NCBI GenBank assembly: GCA_015146655.1
Contig: VKHL01000013.1
Span: forward strand, 130,879 to 194,878
DNA length: 64,000 nt
Direction: 5' to 3'
Source: Ochromonas danica
Taxonomy: Eukaryota; Sar; Chrysophyceae; Chromulinales; Chromulinaceae
Below the pieces are notes generated by a model. The model ran no database searches, had not been told where the DNA came from, and saw only the letters and a list, made by a program, of their open reading frames with translations. This document shows, one piece after another, positions 45,678-56,534 of the stretch (position 1 is the first letter of the stretch; each line of letters begins with the position of its first letter). The position numbers were made by a program, and so were the translations under genes.

Positions 45678-48219
45678 ATGACACAAGGACAAATGATCTA
45701 TCCCGCTGATCTGGAAGAATTTTACTCCATCGTGGAAGTTGAGCACAGTGTCCAGAAGCATACCTATTGGTACATGCAATTAAAAGATCAAACTATTTAT
45801 CGCAGTTATGAACGCTTTTACACAAGTAATCAAACCTTATTCGCTTTTTTCCGTATGAGTGCAATTTATACTTTCATTTGTATTCCCGCTTATATCCAAC
45901 TATTGGGCAGTTTTATATATGATCACAATGGTCATAGTTATTATGAAATTGCAGACTTTATCTTTTTCATGACGTACTTCACCGGAATGATTCTCCTCTA
46001 TTGGATGGTGTATCTACATTATAATGCCATCTCCCAAAAGCATCAAGGCAAAACCCCGAAGAACAGCCTGAGGCAGCTGAGGAATATTCTCAAAGTTATT
46101 TATTTCACTAGTAACCTGGCGATGGTTTATCATCTCATAGCCAGAGTGGCCTCAGGACAGTGCAGAGAAACCGCTTGGTTGAACACTTGGTTGTGCAACC
46201 CTACTGCTGATGCGCATTTATTGCCCTTGGATGTAACCACGATTCTAATGCTGATGCCTTTAGTATACGGTGTAGTGGTGAAAGGACCAGATTTCTATAT
46301 GATCTTCGGCATATGGATATTAAATATGACTACTTTCATAGTTGCGATGATTTATGGAGATCTGGGAGATTCATTTGGCTTTGTTGGCATCTACTTTACG
46401 GCTAGTGTGGTCATTCATCTTGAAACTTTTAGGCTGAATTATTTCCATTTCTTTACTCATCTCAAGCTGTTAGAGGTGTGGAGAGAAAAGGAGAAAGCAG
46501 CAGATGCTGCCAATGCTCTTGAAATGAGACATATGATCGCCAATGTAGCCCACGATTTAAAGACGGTAAGCCCAGGGGTCTTTAAGTTGAGCTGTTCTGT
46601 TTTTTCTCACAATGTGTCTGTCTGTCTGTGTGTATCATTAGCCACTTTCTTCCTTCTATGGAGGGGTCGAGTATATTACCCATCTTCTCGGCGATCTCTC
46701 AAATAATTGCGTGAAGAATATTGACGATATGGAAGTAAAGGCGAAGACGATCTGTTTCGAAGCTTTCGGTGAATTTGTTCAATCAATGCAGGCTTGTCTT
46801 TCTAATATGCGCAACACGAACTCGTTCATGATGATGACTATTAATCGTTGTATTGACTACACGAAAACTAGCAAAGGAATGAAGCTGTCTCCCAAGTTGG
46901 AGACCGTTGACCTTCTCGAGAGTCTCTCGCTCCCATTGCTTTGTATGCAAGATGTTCAACAGCGTATCCAAATTATCTTGGAGCCATGCAAACCAGATGA
47001 GATTTGCAGTCATATTATCACTGACAAACAATGGCTACAGGAGAATTTGCTGTGTCTATTGAGCAATGCAGTCAAATACTCGAATGAAGGAGAAGTTCGC
47101 ATACGCATAGAGAAGAAGAAGGTCGAGAGTAGTGTGCGTGATGAAGGCTATACTGACCCTCAATTTTCTCTCAGAATAGAAGTTGAAGATCAAGGGATAG
47201 GATTGTCTGAAGAGGAAATGTCAACACTATTCTCACCTTTCCGACAAGCTCAACGCCTAGCTGGTGGAACTGGACTGGGTTTGTTCGCATTAGCCAAGCG
47301 ATTGGAGGCTTTGGAAGGTCATTATGGAGTCCAGAAGCGTCGCGATCATCTTCAAGGCTCTCTCTTTTGGTTCGAAATACCTTATCGACCAGACACACAA
47401 GCTTCTAGCTTCTTCCGACCTCTAAATACAGCTTCTTCTGTGACTATTGATCCTCTCTTCTCCGATAATATCGAGAAAGTTTCCAGGGTAATGTCTGCTT
47501 GCAATACGATTTCCAGTAGATCGACTGCCTGTCCAGGGCAATCGACGACTTGGAACAATTCTAATAACGACGTGGGGATGTTGTGCACTTCCGACGAGGA
47601 AATACCAGGAAGTGTGGTAAGAAGCGAGACAGTAGAGAAAGAGTCTGCAGAAAAGGAGAATCAATGTGTGGTGGAAAGCCCCAATGAAAAGAAGACCGCA
47701 CCCGAGCCAAAGTTGCCAATTGTTCCAACTGGGTCTTGCGGCCCTCCCTCAAGTCCTTGGCATGTCTTGGTTGTGGATGACTCCCCAGCGATATTGAAAA
47801 TGACTACATTGATGTTAAGACGACATCATCATAACGTGGCTACTGCTATTAATGGAGCCGAAGCGGTGAAGATGGTCGCTGATCGTGTGCGTGAAGGAAA
47901 TCGAGGTTATGATGTCATTCTAATGGATATGCAAATGCCTGTGATGGATGGCTTGGAAGCTACTCGTCGATTGCGAGCGCTGGAAAACTGCCGACAAGCG
48001 TCCAATCTCTCAGATTTTGATGATATAGAAGCATGGCGTCAAATTGATCCAAATTTTCGTCAAGTAATTATTGGTCTTTCAGCTAATTCGGATGCTGTGA
48101 CTATTGAAGATGCTTTTCAAGCTGGGATCGATGAATTTCTTAAGAAGCCCTTCTCTCTTGATGCTTTCTACCTTGCATGGCAGAAAATCGACCAAGAAAG
48201 GCGACTTCGAAGAGAATGA
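45678..48219 (+). CDS. Membrane hybrid histidine kinase with C-terminal receiver
   Basis: Two exons, 45678-46565 and 46642-48219, joined in phase exactly inside the H box to give HDLKTPLSSFYGGVEY, which confirms the splice. The total is 821 residues from Met 45678; the frame is open upstream to about 45621, so an earlier exon is possible. Six or seven hydrophobic spans occupy residues 45-265. The kinase core follows: H box HDLKTPL, N box CLLSNAVKYSNEG, G1 DQGIGLSEEEM, G2 GGTGLGLF. The receiver domain has LVVDDSPAILK with the acidic pair, phospho-Asp in ILMDMQMPVMDG, and conserved Lys in FLKKPFS. It should sense through the membrane domain and pass phosphate His to Asp. No histidine phosphotransfer gene is near. 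Confidence 0.92.
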
Positions 48220-48686
48220 ATATTTTTCATTTTTATTGTTAACGCTCTTGATTTGTTTAGAGAGCGTGAAGCGATGGAAAAGCCATCGTAGATTATTTGT
48301 TTGTGGAATCCTCTTCTACCCTAATGTCCTTATCATTAGCAATTGAGTGTGATCCGTGGCACTTTGTATTAACTAATATACCCTGCGCAGGGTTTCCTAT
48401 TACAACAAGCATGCTTCTGATGATGAGCTGTTAGTTTTGTGACTGATGATAATACAACTGCATTGATGCGATTTTTTAAGAGATAGTTGTTATTTGCATG
48501 CTTAATATGAATATATAATTGTAAGTTCAAGTAGTCTAATGAATTAGGAAAATTCTCTCTAGCTATAAGATTATTATGATGCGTAGGGCGTCGTTCCGTC
48601 TCTCTGCCGTTTCCGAAAAATGCCGCAAAATGGTTTTTATTCGCATTTACTAATTTAATTTGATTAAAATAGCACTATTGAGGAAA
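48220..48686. other. Intergenic region, nothing recognised
   Basis: This is an AT-rich spacer between two rightward genes, with no repeat or convincing frame. Confidence 0.5.
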
Positions 48687-51600
48687 ATGTTACCTCGATT
48701 GCAATTTGAAAAAGTGAGTCAATCTGCTGAGAATGCAATAAAATCATTCCATCTTGCCAATGGGGAGAACTCTACAGCTTCTTCCTCGGCCGTGCCTCGT
48801 AGTGCTACCATGCCTCTCATACCTCCACGTACTACCCCTACAGTCAATACATTACTAAAATCTTCAGAAGAACCTTCCTGGTTTGTAGTTATCTCTCCTC
48901 GTGAGACAAGAGGTCTTGCTGGACCTCTCTCTGTGGCGCAGTTAAAGCAGATGTATAAAGTGGGAGAGATTACTGATCGTACATTAGTCTGGCAAGAAGG
49001 AGAAATTAATTGGCAACAACTTGTTCATCATAGTTTCTTACGTTCACAACTAATCTATCTACCTCTTTTACCACCACGTGTTGGGAATTATAATGCTGAA
49101 TTATCTATTTTTGATCCTATTGTTGATGTACCAATGACTGCCGCAGAGAATTTGCTTCCATTAGAAGAAACAAACACAACGAAGGCATGTGTTCAATGTG
49201 GTAATCTTGCTACTGTTCATAATCCTACTTTTAATGAGACAATTCCTGATCTATTTCGATGTCGACAAGAAGTTGGTACCAATGAATATGCTTCAGAAGT
49301 TTTACCAGGTTTTCTATGGATTGGTAGCTCACAAGCTGTTAAACATCGTTCAATTATGACTTTACGATTTACTTTAATTATTAATTGTACAAAGAATATG
49401 AAGAATCCACAATCACGTCCACCATATTTTCGTTGCCGATATTGTCCATTGAAAGAAGCACCAGAAGAAATGTTTTCTTCCTTAGAGGAGATAGAGATTA
49501 TTGGACTATTAGAGAAAGCTTATGATTGGATTGAGATAGAACGATTAAATCCCGATAAAGTCGCTCAGTCTGATCCTAAACCAGTTGAATATCGTGGTCC
49601 AACAGATGCCTATGGTCAACCTATTAAAACTGCTGCAGAGAAAGCTGCTATACGATATCAATTAGATGATAATGAGAAGAAATCACCTTCTCGTGTCTTA
49701 CTTTGGTCCAAGTTAGGAACAGAAAGATCATCATTTACTGCAGCAGCATTTCTAATTAAGAATTATGCCATGTCGATTGATAAAGCATTGACAATAGTGA
49801 AAGCTAATCGACCAGAAGTTAAAATAACTCCACCTTATATGATTGTTCTAAAGAAATGGGAAAGAAAGTATCGTTTAGGTATGTTATTATGTTCTGATTG
49901 TGCTCATGTCAAAGAAGAGCAATTGTTAGCAATGAAGAAGAAGAAGAAAGAAGAAGAAGAAGAAGAGGCGAAAGCTAAAGCAGCGGTAGCAGTAACAGGC
50001 AACAAGTCTACACCATCTCAACCTCATGACTATGAAAGCTGTCTGCAATATCTTCTCGAATACTTACCAATACATATGAAAACAATTAAAACAAATATTG
50101 ATGAAGAGAAAGCAACTAGTAGTAGTAGTAGTATATTCAATGTTAAAGATTACTTTATTCGACTATCGATTAATAAGTTTTCAACATCTTCATGGAGTGG
50201 TTTAATTGATTTGAATTTATCAGATCGTCGATTAACAGATCGAACATTAGCTATTCTTTTCCAACTTCTTGGACATGAACATACAAATTTTATTCATCAT
50301 TTACGTTGCATTAATCTTCGTAATAATAACTTCTCAGTCTTAGCAAGTAAAGCCTTTCTTGTGGCATTTTATCCGAAAGTCTCTGCTGATCCAGATGATG
50401 AATATTATCTTCTAGATGATCCTGTGGAGACTAATCCACCCATGACATCCCTTACCCTTCTCGATCTTTCTCATAACAAGTAATCATTCCTATCTCCCTG
50501 TTATTCCTTCATGTGTTTCATGACTAATCAATTACTTTGTTTTGTGTTTTGTGTTAGACAAATGGATGAATATTGTGTGCGATATTTAGTCCACTTTCTA
50601 AAACAATGTAATTCTATCCTTCATCTCAATTTATTTGGAAATTATCTACGAGATGATTGGACAGCTTCGCTTGTTTCTTGTCTATCACGTCCACCTTCCT
50701 TCTTCCATGCACATCCTACAAACACAAGCTCTAATCATAATCATCGAGATAATGATAGTGTTTACAGTACTAATACCAGTGTTAAGGATTCAGAATATGG
50801 TCAAGAAGAAGAATATTATTCTAGTGTTTATAGTGATGATGAAGATGAATCAGAATGGTTATGTAATAATTCCATCACAGATCTTAATCTAGGTAGAAAT
50901 GAAATAGGCCAAGAGACAGCTTTAGCATTAACACAAATGTTTAAACAAACAGCTGTACTTACAACATTACGATTAGAATTATGTACCGGATTTCGTCCAA
51001 AAGATTGGAAGAAGATTTGTAATGCGATACGTTTGTATAACTTCTCTCTTACAGAGATCTCTCTACATAGTAATGAACTATCTGTTAAATCATGTGAATA
51101 TCTCAGTAATATTCATAGTTCATTAGATACCAGAATGAAGAAAGTTCATCTACCCATGTGTGGAATTGGTCCACTTCATATGGCAGCATTGACAAAGCAT
51201 CTCTATGCATCTCATTATCTTTGCTTTCTCGATCTCAGTGGAAATGAGATTGGAGATCAAGGAGCTGATGCCTTGGCACAGTTAATACGTGGTCATCATA
51301 CCGCTCAAGATGATCATCTTTCTATTCCACCAATAGAACACCTGGATATTAGTAGTTGTGGTTTTGAATGTGATGGTATGACAAAACTCTTACAGGCATT
51401 AGCAAGTCGACATCATGTTTTCCATTTTATTGATCTTTCCAATAATCAAATTGGTCCAAACAATGATGCTGCACTTCAAGCTATTGCTAATATTAGTGTT
51501 ATCCATCTATGCTTGAATTATTGTCATCTCAAGACTTCTTGGTCAAGTTCTCTCTTTCAAATCCTAGCACATCGTTCTATCACACATGTGGGTCATCCAT

Positions 51601-52067
51601 CTTCTGAAACATTGAGTCGAGGTAAACTTTTAGAAAGTTTACGTTTCTTAACATTAGTAGGTAATGAAATAGGAGATAGTTCAGCTGAAGATTTATTCCA
51701 ATTAATGGACAAAAATATTTCACTGGAATTATTGGATTTAGGTTACAATGGATTGACAAATAATTGCTATGAGTTCTTTCAATCTGCTAAGCAAGTAACA
51801 TCTGAATCAAGTCTTGAGAAGAAAGTCTTTCCTTTACATGTCAATTTATTAGGTAATAAATGTGATCCTTATTTATTAGAAACACCTGGTATGGCAAGAG
51901 CAAAGACTCATTTCTATTTTGGTGCTCAAGCCAATTCAGATGATCCTATTGCTAATGGATATTCTCATATTGAAAGTCGAGTGAGAGGAAAGTTTGTCGT
52001 GCAAAAGCAATTAGAAGAGCTTTATCGACAGAGTTTTCCCACTCGACCATTTAATTATGTTGCTTGA
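48687..52067 (+). CDS. GYF_2 domain - pseudo dual-specificity phosphatase - LRR protein
   Basis: Two exons, 48687-50479 and 50558-52067, phase 2, 1100 residues. ATG 48687 is the first in frame after a TTG. Residues 65-120 form a GYF_2-like domain (GPLSVAQLKQMYKVGEITDR, LVWQEGEINWQQ). Residues about 204-395 have the layout of a dual-specificity phosphatase: VLPGFLWIGSSQAVKH, then a signature loop LLWSKLGTERSS where active enzymes have HCxxGxxRS. The catalytic Cys is Ser (codon 49707-49709) and the preceding His is Trp; Gly, Arg and Ser remain, so it should bind but not cleave phosphoproteins. A Lys/Glu-rich linker leads to NLR/RNI-type leucine-rich repeats (LNLFGNYLRDD, LDLSGNEIGDQGADALAQL) to the end. 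Likely a scaffold. Confidence 0.85.
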
Positions 52068-52191
52068 CAAGAAGACTGTATGGGCGGTGGACTGCTGAGG
52101 AGCTGTTGTGATAGCCTAGATGCATCACTTGAATAATCTCGTTTCCATTAGCCTTCCACAGAGGCCAATGGTTGGAAACGATCAGCCAGCA

Positions 52192-52533
52192 TTAACAATG
52201 GAGGATTGGGCAGGAGGTATCCTGAAGCGAAGTGAAGTGATTATGATATGAGAGTGCGAGGAGATTCTCCAAGAAATCAATGCCCTGTACACTAGAACGA
52301 CTGGCAAAGCGACTCAAGAAGGGGAGTGGAAAGGTCAGAGAGAGAGAATTTCTTCGTCTTGTAATTCCAGTCGAATGTCCTTTCAGAAGATGATCACTTG
52401 GAGGACCAACAACAGGTAATGCTGAATACGGTGCAGCATAATAGCATAAGTGATGAGTGTACACTCCATGCTGGACAAGTTGCTCTCGATACCAAGCGGT
52501 TACTACAAATGTGATTGATGATCGACCTTTCAA
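52192..52533 (-). CDS. Small uncharacterised protein, start unresolved
   Basis: This is a leftward open frame ending LQDTSCPILHC. Segments such as VTAWYREQLVQHGVYTHHLC and GIDFLENLLALSYHN look protein-like, but no ATG opens the frame. An upstream ATG near 52618 (MQRLAKKKKFVYTCHGKTSY) can be joined in phase through a 32-nt GT-AG segment ending TTTGTAG; that is about half the shortest clear intron in the window, so the join is doubtful. The family is not recognised. It could also be a chance frame. Confidence 0.3.
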   Translation of the reverse strand: MKGRSSITFVVTAWYREQLVQHGVYTHHLCYYAAPYSALPVVGPPSDHLLKGHSTGITRRRNSLSLTFPLPFLSRFASRSSVQGIDFLENLLALSYHNHFTSLQDTSCPILHC

Positions 52534-52639
52534 CCAGTCATTCCCTTTGATAACTCATACGAAGTTTTTCCATGACAAGTGTAAACAAACTTCTTTTTCT
52601 TGGCTAATCTCTGCATTGATAGAAGAAAGAAAAAGCTAA

Positions 52640-53019
52640 TAGCATGATTGGAAACATAGATCTTTGGGAGAGAAACAGAGTCACAGTTTGGCATTGTTGG
52701 CTAACATATTTATGACGTTGAGTTTATGTTGAACGTTTAATGCCAGTCAGTCAAGTGGTGAGTCTTTTAAATACCAGGTGTAGCAGCTTCTGTTACAAAA
52801 AGAAAAAAAGGGCTCTGGCAGAAGTGAATTGAAAGTCAAAATAAGAACTAGAGGGACGACCTAACTCACAAGAAAGGAAAGAGAAATGTGACATGATCAA
52901 CAATCTCACTAATCCTCAACCACACAATCAAATAATCTCACATAAATTAAATACATAAAATAAGCATATATGCATCTATAATCTCATTTCATCACACTAC
53001 TATGAATAACATGCAGCTA
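52640..53019. other. Intergenic region, nothing recognised
   Basis: AT-rich sequence that includes the 3' flank of the first NTF2-like gene. No repeat or RNA gene is seen. Confidence 0.45.
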
Positions 53020-53793
53020 TTACTTTATTTGTAACTCTGCAGCGGACCTCTTCACATAAGACACCACGCCAGTATTTTCGATCTTATAGATGCGGTGGTC
53101 GCTATCGAGATGTAAGATTATCTCACCACTAATTTCAACGCATGCAAAGCTAACATTGGTGACTGGAGTAATGGTAGACTGTGGGTGGATACGACCATTC
53201 AAACGAAGGGTGTCGATACAATATTCAGGAATTACTTGACGATTTCCTTCAATATCGATAAACTCCACATCACAGGAAGGAGGTAAAGTAGCTTTCCATA
53301 TGTTCGCAATTCTCACTTTACAACCCGGCACACGCAATTCCTGCTCTATTACAGCCCGACCTCTTGTCACAATCGCATTAGAGACCGAAGTAAAAATTTC
53401 AACGAAACAAAGAATTCCATCGATACCAGTCTTTATAACAGGCTTCAATCCTAAAGAAGTTGCATAACCTGACTCCCCATCAAGAGTATCGATAAGTTGA
53501 CAGCTGCCTACACAATAGGTCTCAAAGAACTTCCTTGATGCATCTGCATCCACCATATTTATCATGTTTACAAACATAGTTGGGTATTTACGCCTAATAT
53601 CAGCTTTTACAATACGTGGGAAGGGACTGTTATTGACTCTTCGAACACGTTTCTTTGGTGGAGGATCAAGATTGGGAAGCATTGGCATTGAAGGAGAGCA
53701 CTCTATCCACTCCCCATTTAATATAGAAATCCAATATTCTTCACTTCTCTGATCATTCATCAAGCCACCTTCTTCATAACAAATCATGCTCAT
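53020..53793 (-). CDS. NTF2-like family protein, paralogue 1
   Basis: Single exon of 257 residues from the ATG at 53793 (MSMICYEEGG); an earlier TTG is not used. After an acidic N-terminus (EEYWISILNGEWIEC) comes a basic patch PPPKKRVRRVNNSPFPRIVK and the family signature ADIRRKYPTMFVNMINMVDA. The predicted fold matches SnoaL/NTF2-like cone domains: an N-terminal helix pair, then strands, with a closing strand EIILHLDSDHRIYKIEN. Paralogues 2-4, on the other strand 3-7 kb away, share the signature and the closing strand but have three exons; this copy has none of their introns, so it may descend from a processed transcript or have lost them. Function is unknown; the basic patch could be a nuclear signal. 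Confidence 0.75.
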   Translation of the reverse strand: MSMICYEEGGLMNDQRSEEYWISILNGEWIECSPSMPMLPNLDPPPKKRVRRVNNSPFPRIVKADIRRKYPTMFVNMINMVDADASRKFFETYCVGSCQLIDTLDGESGYATSLGLKPVIKTGIDGILCFVEIFTSVSNAIVTRGRAVIEQELRVPGCKVRIANIWKATLPPSCDVEFIDIEGNRQVIPEYCIDTLRLNGRIHPQSTITPVTNVSFACVEISGEIILHLDSDHRIYKIENTGVVSYVKRSAAELQIK

Positions 53794-54044
53794 TGTTATT
53801 TTATTTGTGTAAGATGGTCGACGTTCCTGCGTCAATTATTACTCCCCGCGCAATTTGCTGTTTCCCACACCAAAAATCCGTTCATTGTGTGCCACCACCT
53901 TCAACTCCGGAACCCCGAAACTACGGATATCCCACCAAGGAATAAACTATCCCAGTGGACTAAAAACACTATCGCTTATGGAGAGTGTTCGGCACTGTTT
54001 GTTGACTCTGCCAGCTTTGACTAATAAACAAAAACAAATCAACA

Positions 54045-54730
54045 ATGACAACAAAAGAAGAGAAGATCACCATCCTCTATGAATTAGAAGACCCTTCTAT
54101 ACCTTTCTTCCATGGAGGTCTCAATATGATGGAAGTACCTTACAATCTGCTCATATCGAATGAGAAGGAAGTATTAGTCATGGATCTCGTGGGATTTCTA
54201 CGAAACTCACCCATTTTCGCACAAACAGATCTTGGAAAGTCTTATGCCTTCTATGTCTATATAAATGGTGGTTATCGTTATTTACCAGCCTTAACAAGTA
54301 TCCTACCCATTCGAATTGATAACACAATTCAACTCAAACTAGTGCGTGCATGGATATCCCCTTTTGTCCCCATAAAGCAATTATCATCATTTCTTGAAGA
54401 TTCACGAATGATGTTCGATCACCTTGCCTCCGAGGAGATGAAGCATGCCAATGGTCGTCCTAGTTGGAATAATGGTCCAGGGAAAGTCAAAAGCAATGCT
54501 TCCTCCTCCTCACAAGGGGGAGGAGGATCTGGTGGTGGTGGTGGCTTTGCTGGATCAGCCAGAAATCAACCCGCGGTGAATCCTTTATTAGCGAACGCTT
54601 CCTCTTCTGCTGTAGCTGGGAGTGATGGTGCTGGCAATGGGATTATGAGTGACGAGACCAGCAAAGCCATTTCTGATGCTACCGAAGTACGCATGCGTCA
54701 TCTTGTTTTTCGCCCAATGTACTTATGTTC

Positions 54731-54810
<80 letters not shown>

Positions 54811-56036
54811 CTGTGTGTGTGTGTGTGTGTGTGCGCGCGTTTATAGGCTGCTAAAGAAGCTGCCCGCAGCCTGTTCTCTTTCGCTGCGAATATGGGTAAG
54901 AGTGTCATGGAAGCAGCTTCTAGGTGAGAAAGATGACAACCATTTCTATCATTAACTCCACTGCTAACTTGTTCCTCCACCTCGTAGTCTGGCCAATCAC
55001 CCTGTTAATCTTTCCACACAGACCGCTCTTTCTACAGGAAGTGTCCTAACAGTGGGGCAATCTCGTCTTGTCGTGCGAAACTGGTTAGCAGAAGGAGCTT
55101 ATGGGTTGGTGTATACGGCTGTCATAGAGAATAGTGTTTCTCCTCAAGCGTCAAGTTATCTTGGTCAAGTTGTGGTCATCAAACAGCTATTGTGTCAAGC
55201 ACAAGAACAAGTGGAAGAAGCACATCATGAGCTAAGCTTGTTGCGCAAGTTGAGAGGCCATCCTGGTATTATTTCCTTGTTAGATTATGCATCTATTGCG
55301 GTTTCTTCAAGTCCCGTACGCCGTCAAGTATTATTGATCTTCCCCTATTATTCTTTGGGAAGTGCTGCGCAGTTAGCCGAGAATCAGACGGTTGAAGAAG
55401 TACAAGCGCTCTTCCTCACCTATCATCTTGCTCAAACCTTGCTTTTCCTTCACGAACAAGGATATACACATCGTGATGTCAAACCACACAATCTTTTATT
55501 AACTGCTCCAACAACCTCTGAGGAAGTTCAATTGGGATTAGGTAGACCTGTGTTAGTTGACTTTGGCTCTGTTGCACCAGCTCGTCAAGCACTTTCAAGT
55601 AGACAAGATGCTTTAAACTGTGAAGAAGATGCATCACGGAAAACTTCCTTAGCCTATCGAGCTCCAGAGTTAGTGGCTATCCCTTCGCCGCGTAAGCAAC
55701 TCTTTTAATCTTTTCATCCCCTGACAGGAAATCTAACCATTTTCATACTTGTGTCCAGCATGTACTATTACCGAGGCGGTGGATGTCTGGGCTGTTGGTT
55801 GCACTTTATTTGCTATCGCGAATGGTGGCAGATCTCCTTTCGAGTCTGCCGCGGAAGGAGTACAGAGACTTGGTGTGTTGAATGGACGCTATAATTTTCC
55901 ACCTCGCCTGGCTGGACCAGCTTATTCGGAAGGTTTCCGTCAGTTGGTTAAAAGGACTCTGCGTGTAAATCCACAAGAACGCTGTACAATGGAAGAAATC
56001 GTTCAATCTTGTGCACAGATATTAGCACATGCTTGA
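54045..56036 (+). CDS. STK16-like (NAK family) protein kinase with novel N-terminal domain
   Basis: Four exons: 54045-54686, 54847-54923, 54988-55691 and 55759-56036; phases 0, 2 and 1 fit; 566 residues. The N-terminal 130 residues form a compact domain (ILYELEDPSIPFFHGGLN, SYAFYVYINGGYRYL) that I do not recognise, followed by a Gly/Ser-rich linker. The kinase starts near residue 250: LAEGAYGLVYTAV, catalytic VVIKQLL, HRDVKPHNLLL, VDFGS, SLAYRAPEL, DVWAVGCTLFAIA. DFGS plus SYRAPEL-type activation segments mark the NAK/STK16 group, which acts in clathrin and Golgi trafficking. All catalytic residues are present. Intron 1 is filled by a (GT)n microsatellite. Confidence 0.85.
54732..54834. repeat. 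(GT)n microsatellite inside an intron
   Basis: About 100 bp of TG repeats, interrupted once by TTTC, just upstream of the 3' splice site of the kinase's first intron, in the place of the pyrimidine tract. Confidence 0.95.
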
Positions 56037-56534
56037 AGCGGTTAATTTAAGAGAGACTGTGTGTGTGTGTGTGTTAACTGAAAGAGGAGATAAGTTTTCC
56101 CAGTGTTCAGACCGACAATCGGAGGTGAATTGTTGTTTGGTTGTCTTTCCAAGCCTTGACTTGATTGTTGAGTTTACGTCATCTTTCATTGCTTGCTCTC
56201 ACGGAATGCCCTTACCAGCTTTTGTACGAAGATTGAGGGACTTAGCATTCAATAAGAGCTGTTGGAGGGAATCCACACATTTGTATATGCTAATAGGAGT
56301 GGAGTTGCAAGTAAGATGAGGTTGGTATCATTATAATAATATGCTATGCATTCAATTTGAAGGTACGATAGAGCAAGTTAAGAGAGTCCAGAAGATGTTC
56401 GAAGTGAAGACTATGAGATGCGTGTTAACTTAATAAAGTGTTAACTTAATAGAGGTTTGCTGAGTTTGCTGGGACTTCCGCTTTCGTTTGCTTTTCTTTC
56501 GTCATCATATTTTATGTTTGACAAGTGTGCAAGA
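56037..56534. other. Intergenic region with tandem TTAACTTAAT motif
   Basis: This is the spacer between the STK16-like gene and NTF2-like paralogue 2. A short (GT)n lies near 56060. GTGTTAACTTAATA occurs twice in tandem at about 56422-56451, some 90-110 bp before the next start codon. Confidence 0.45.
56422..56451 (+). promoter_or_regulatory. Tandem copies of the TTAACTTAA motif
   Basis: Two adjacent GTGTTAACTTAATA units, 16 bp apart, upstream of NTF2-like paralogue 2. Confidence 0.4.

Noticed and set aside
54649-54980. Cys-Val and His-Thr frames in the GT repeat
   Set aside because: They are repeat artefacts inside a kinase intron.
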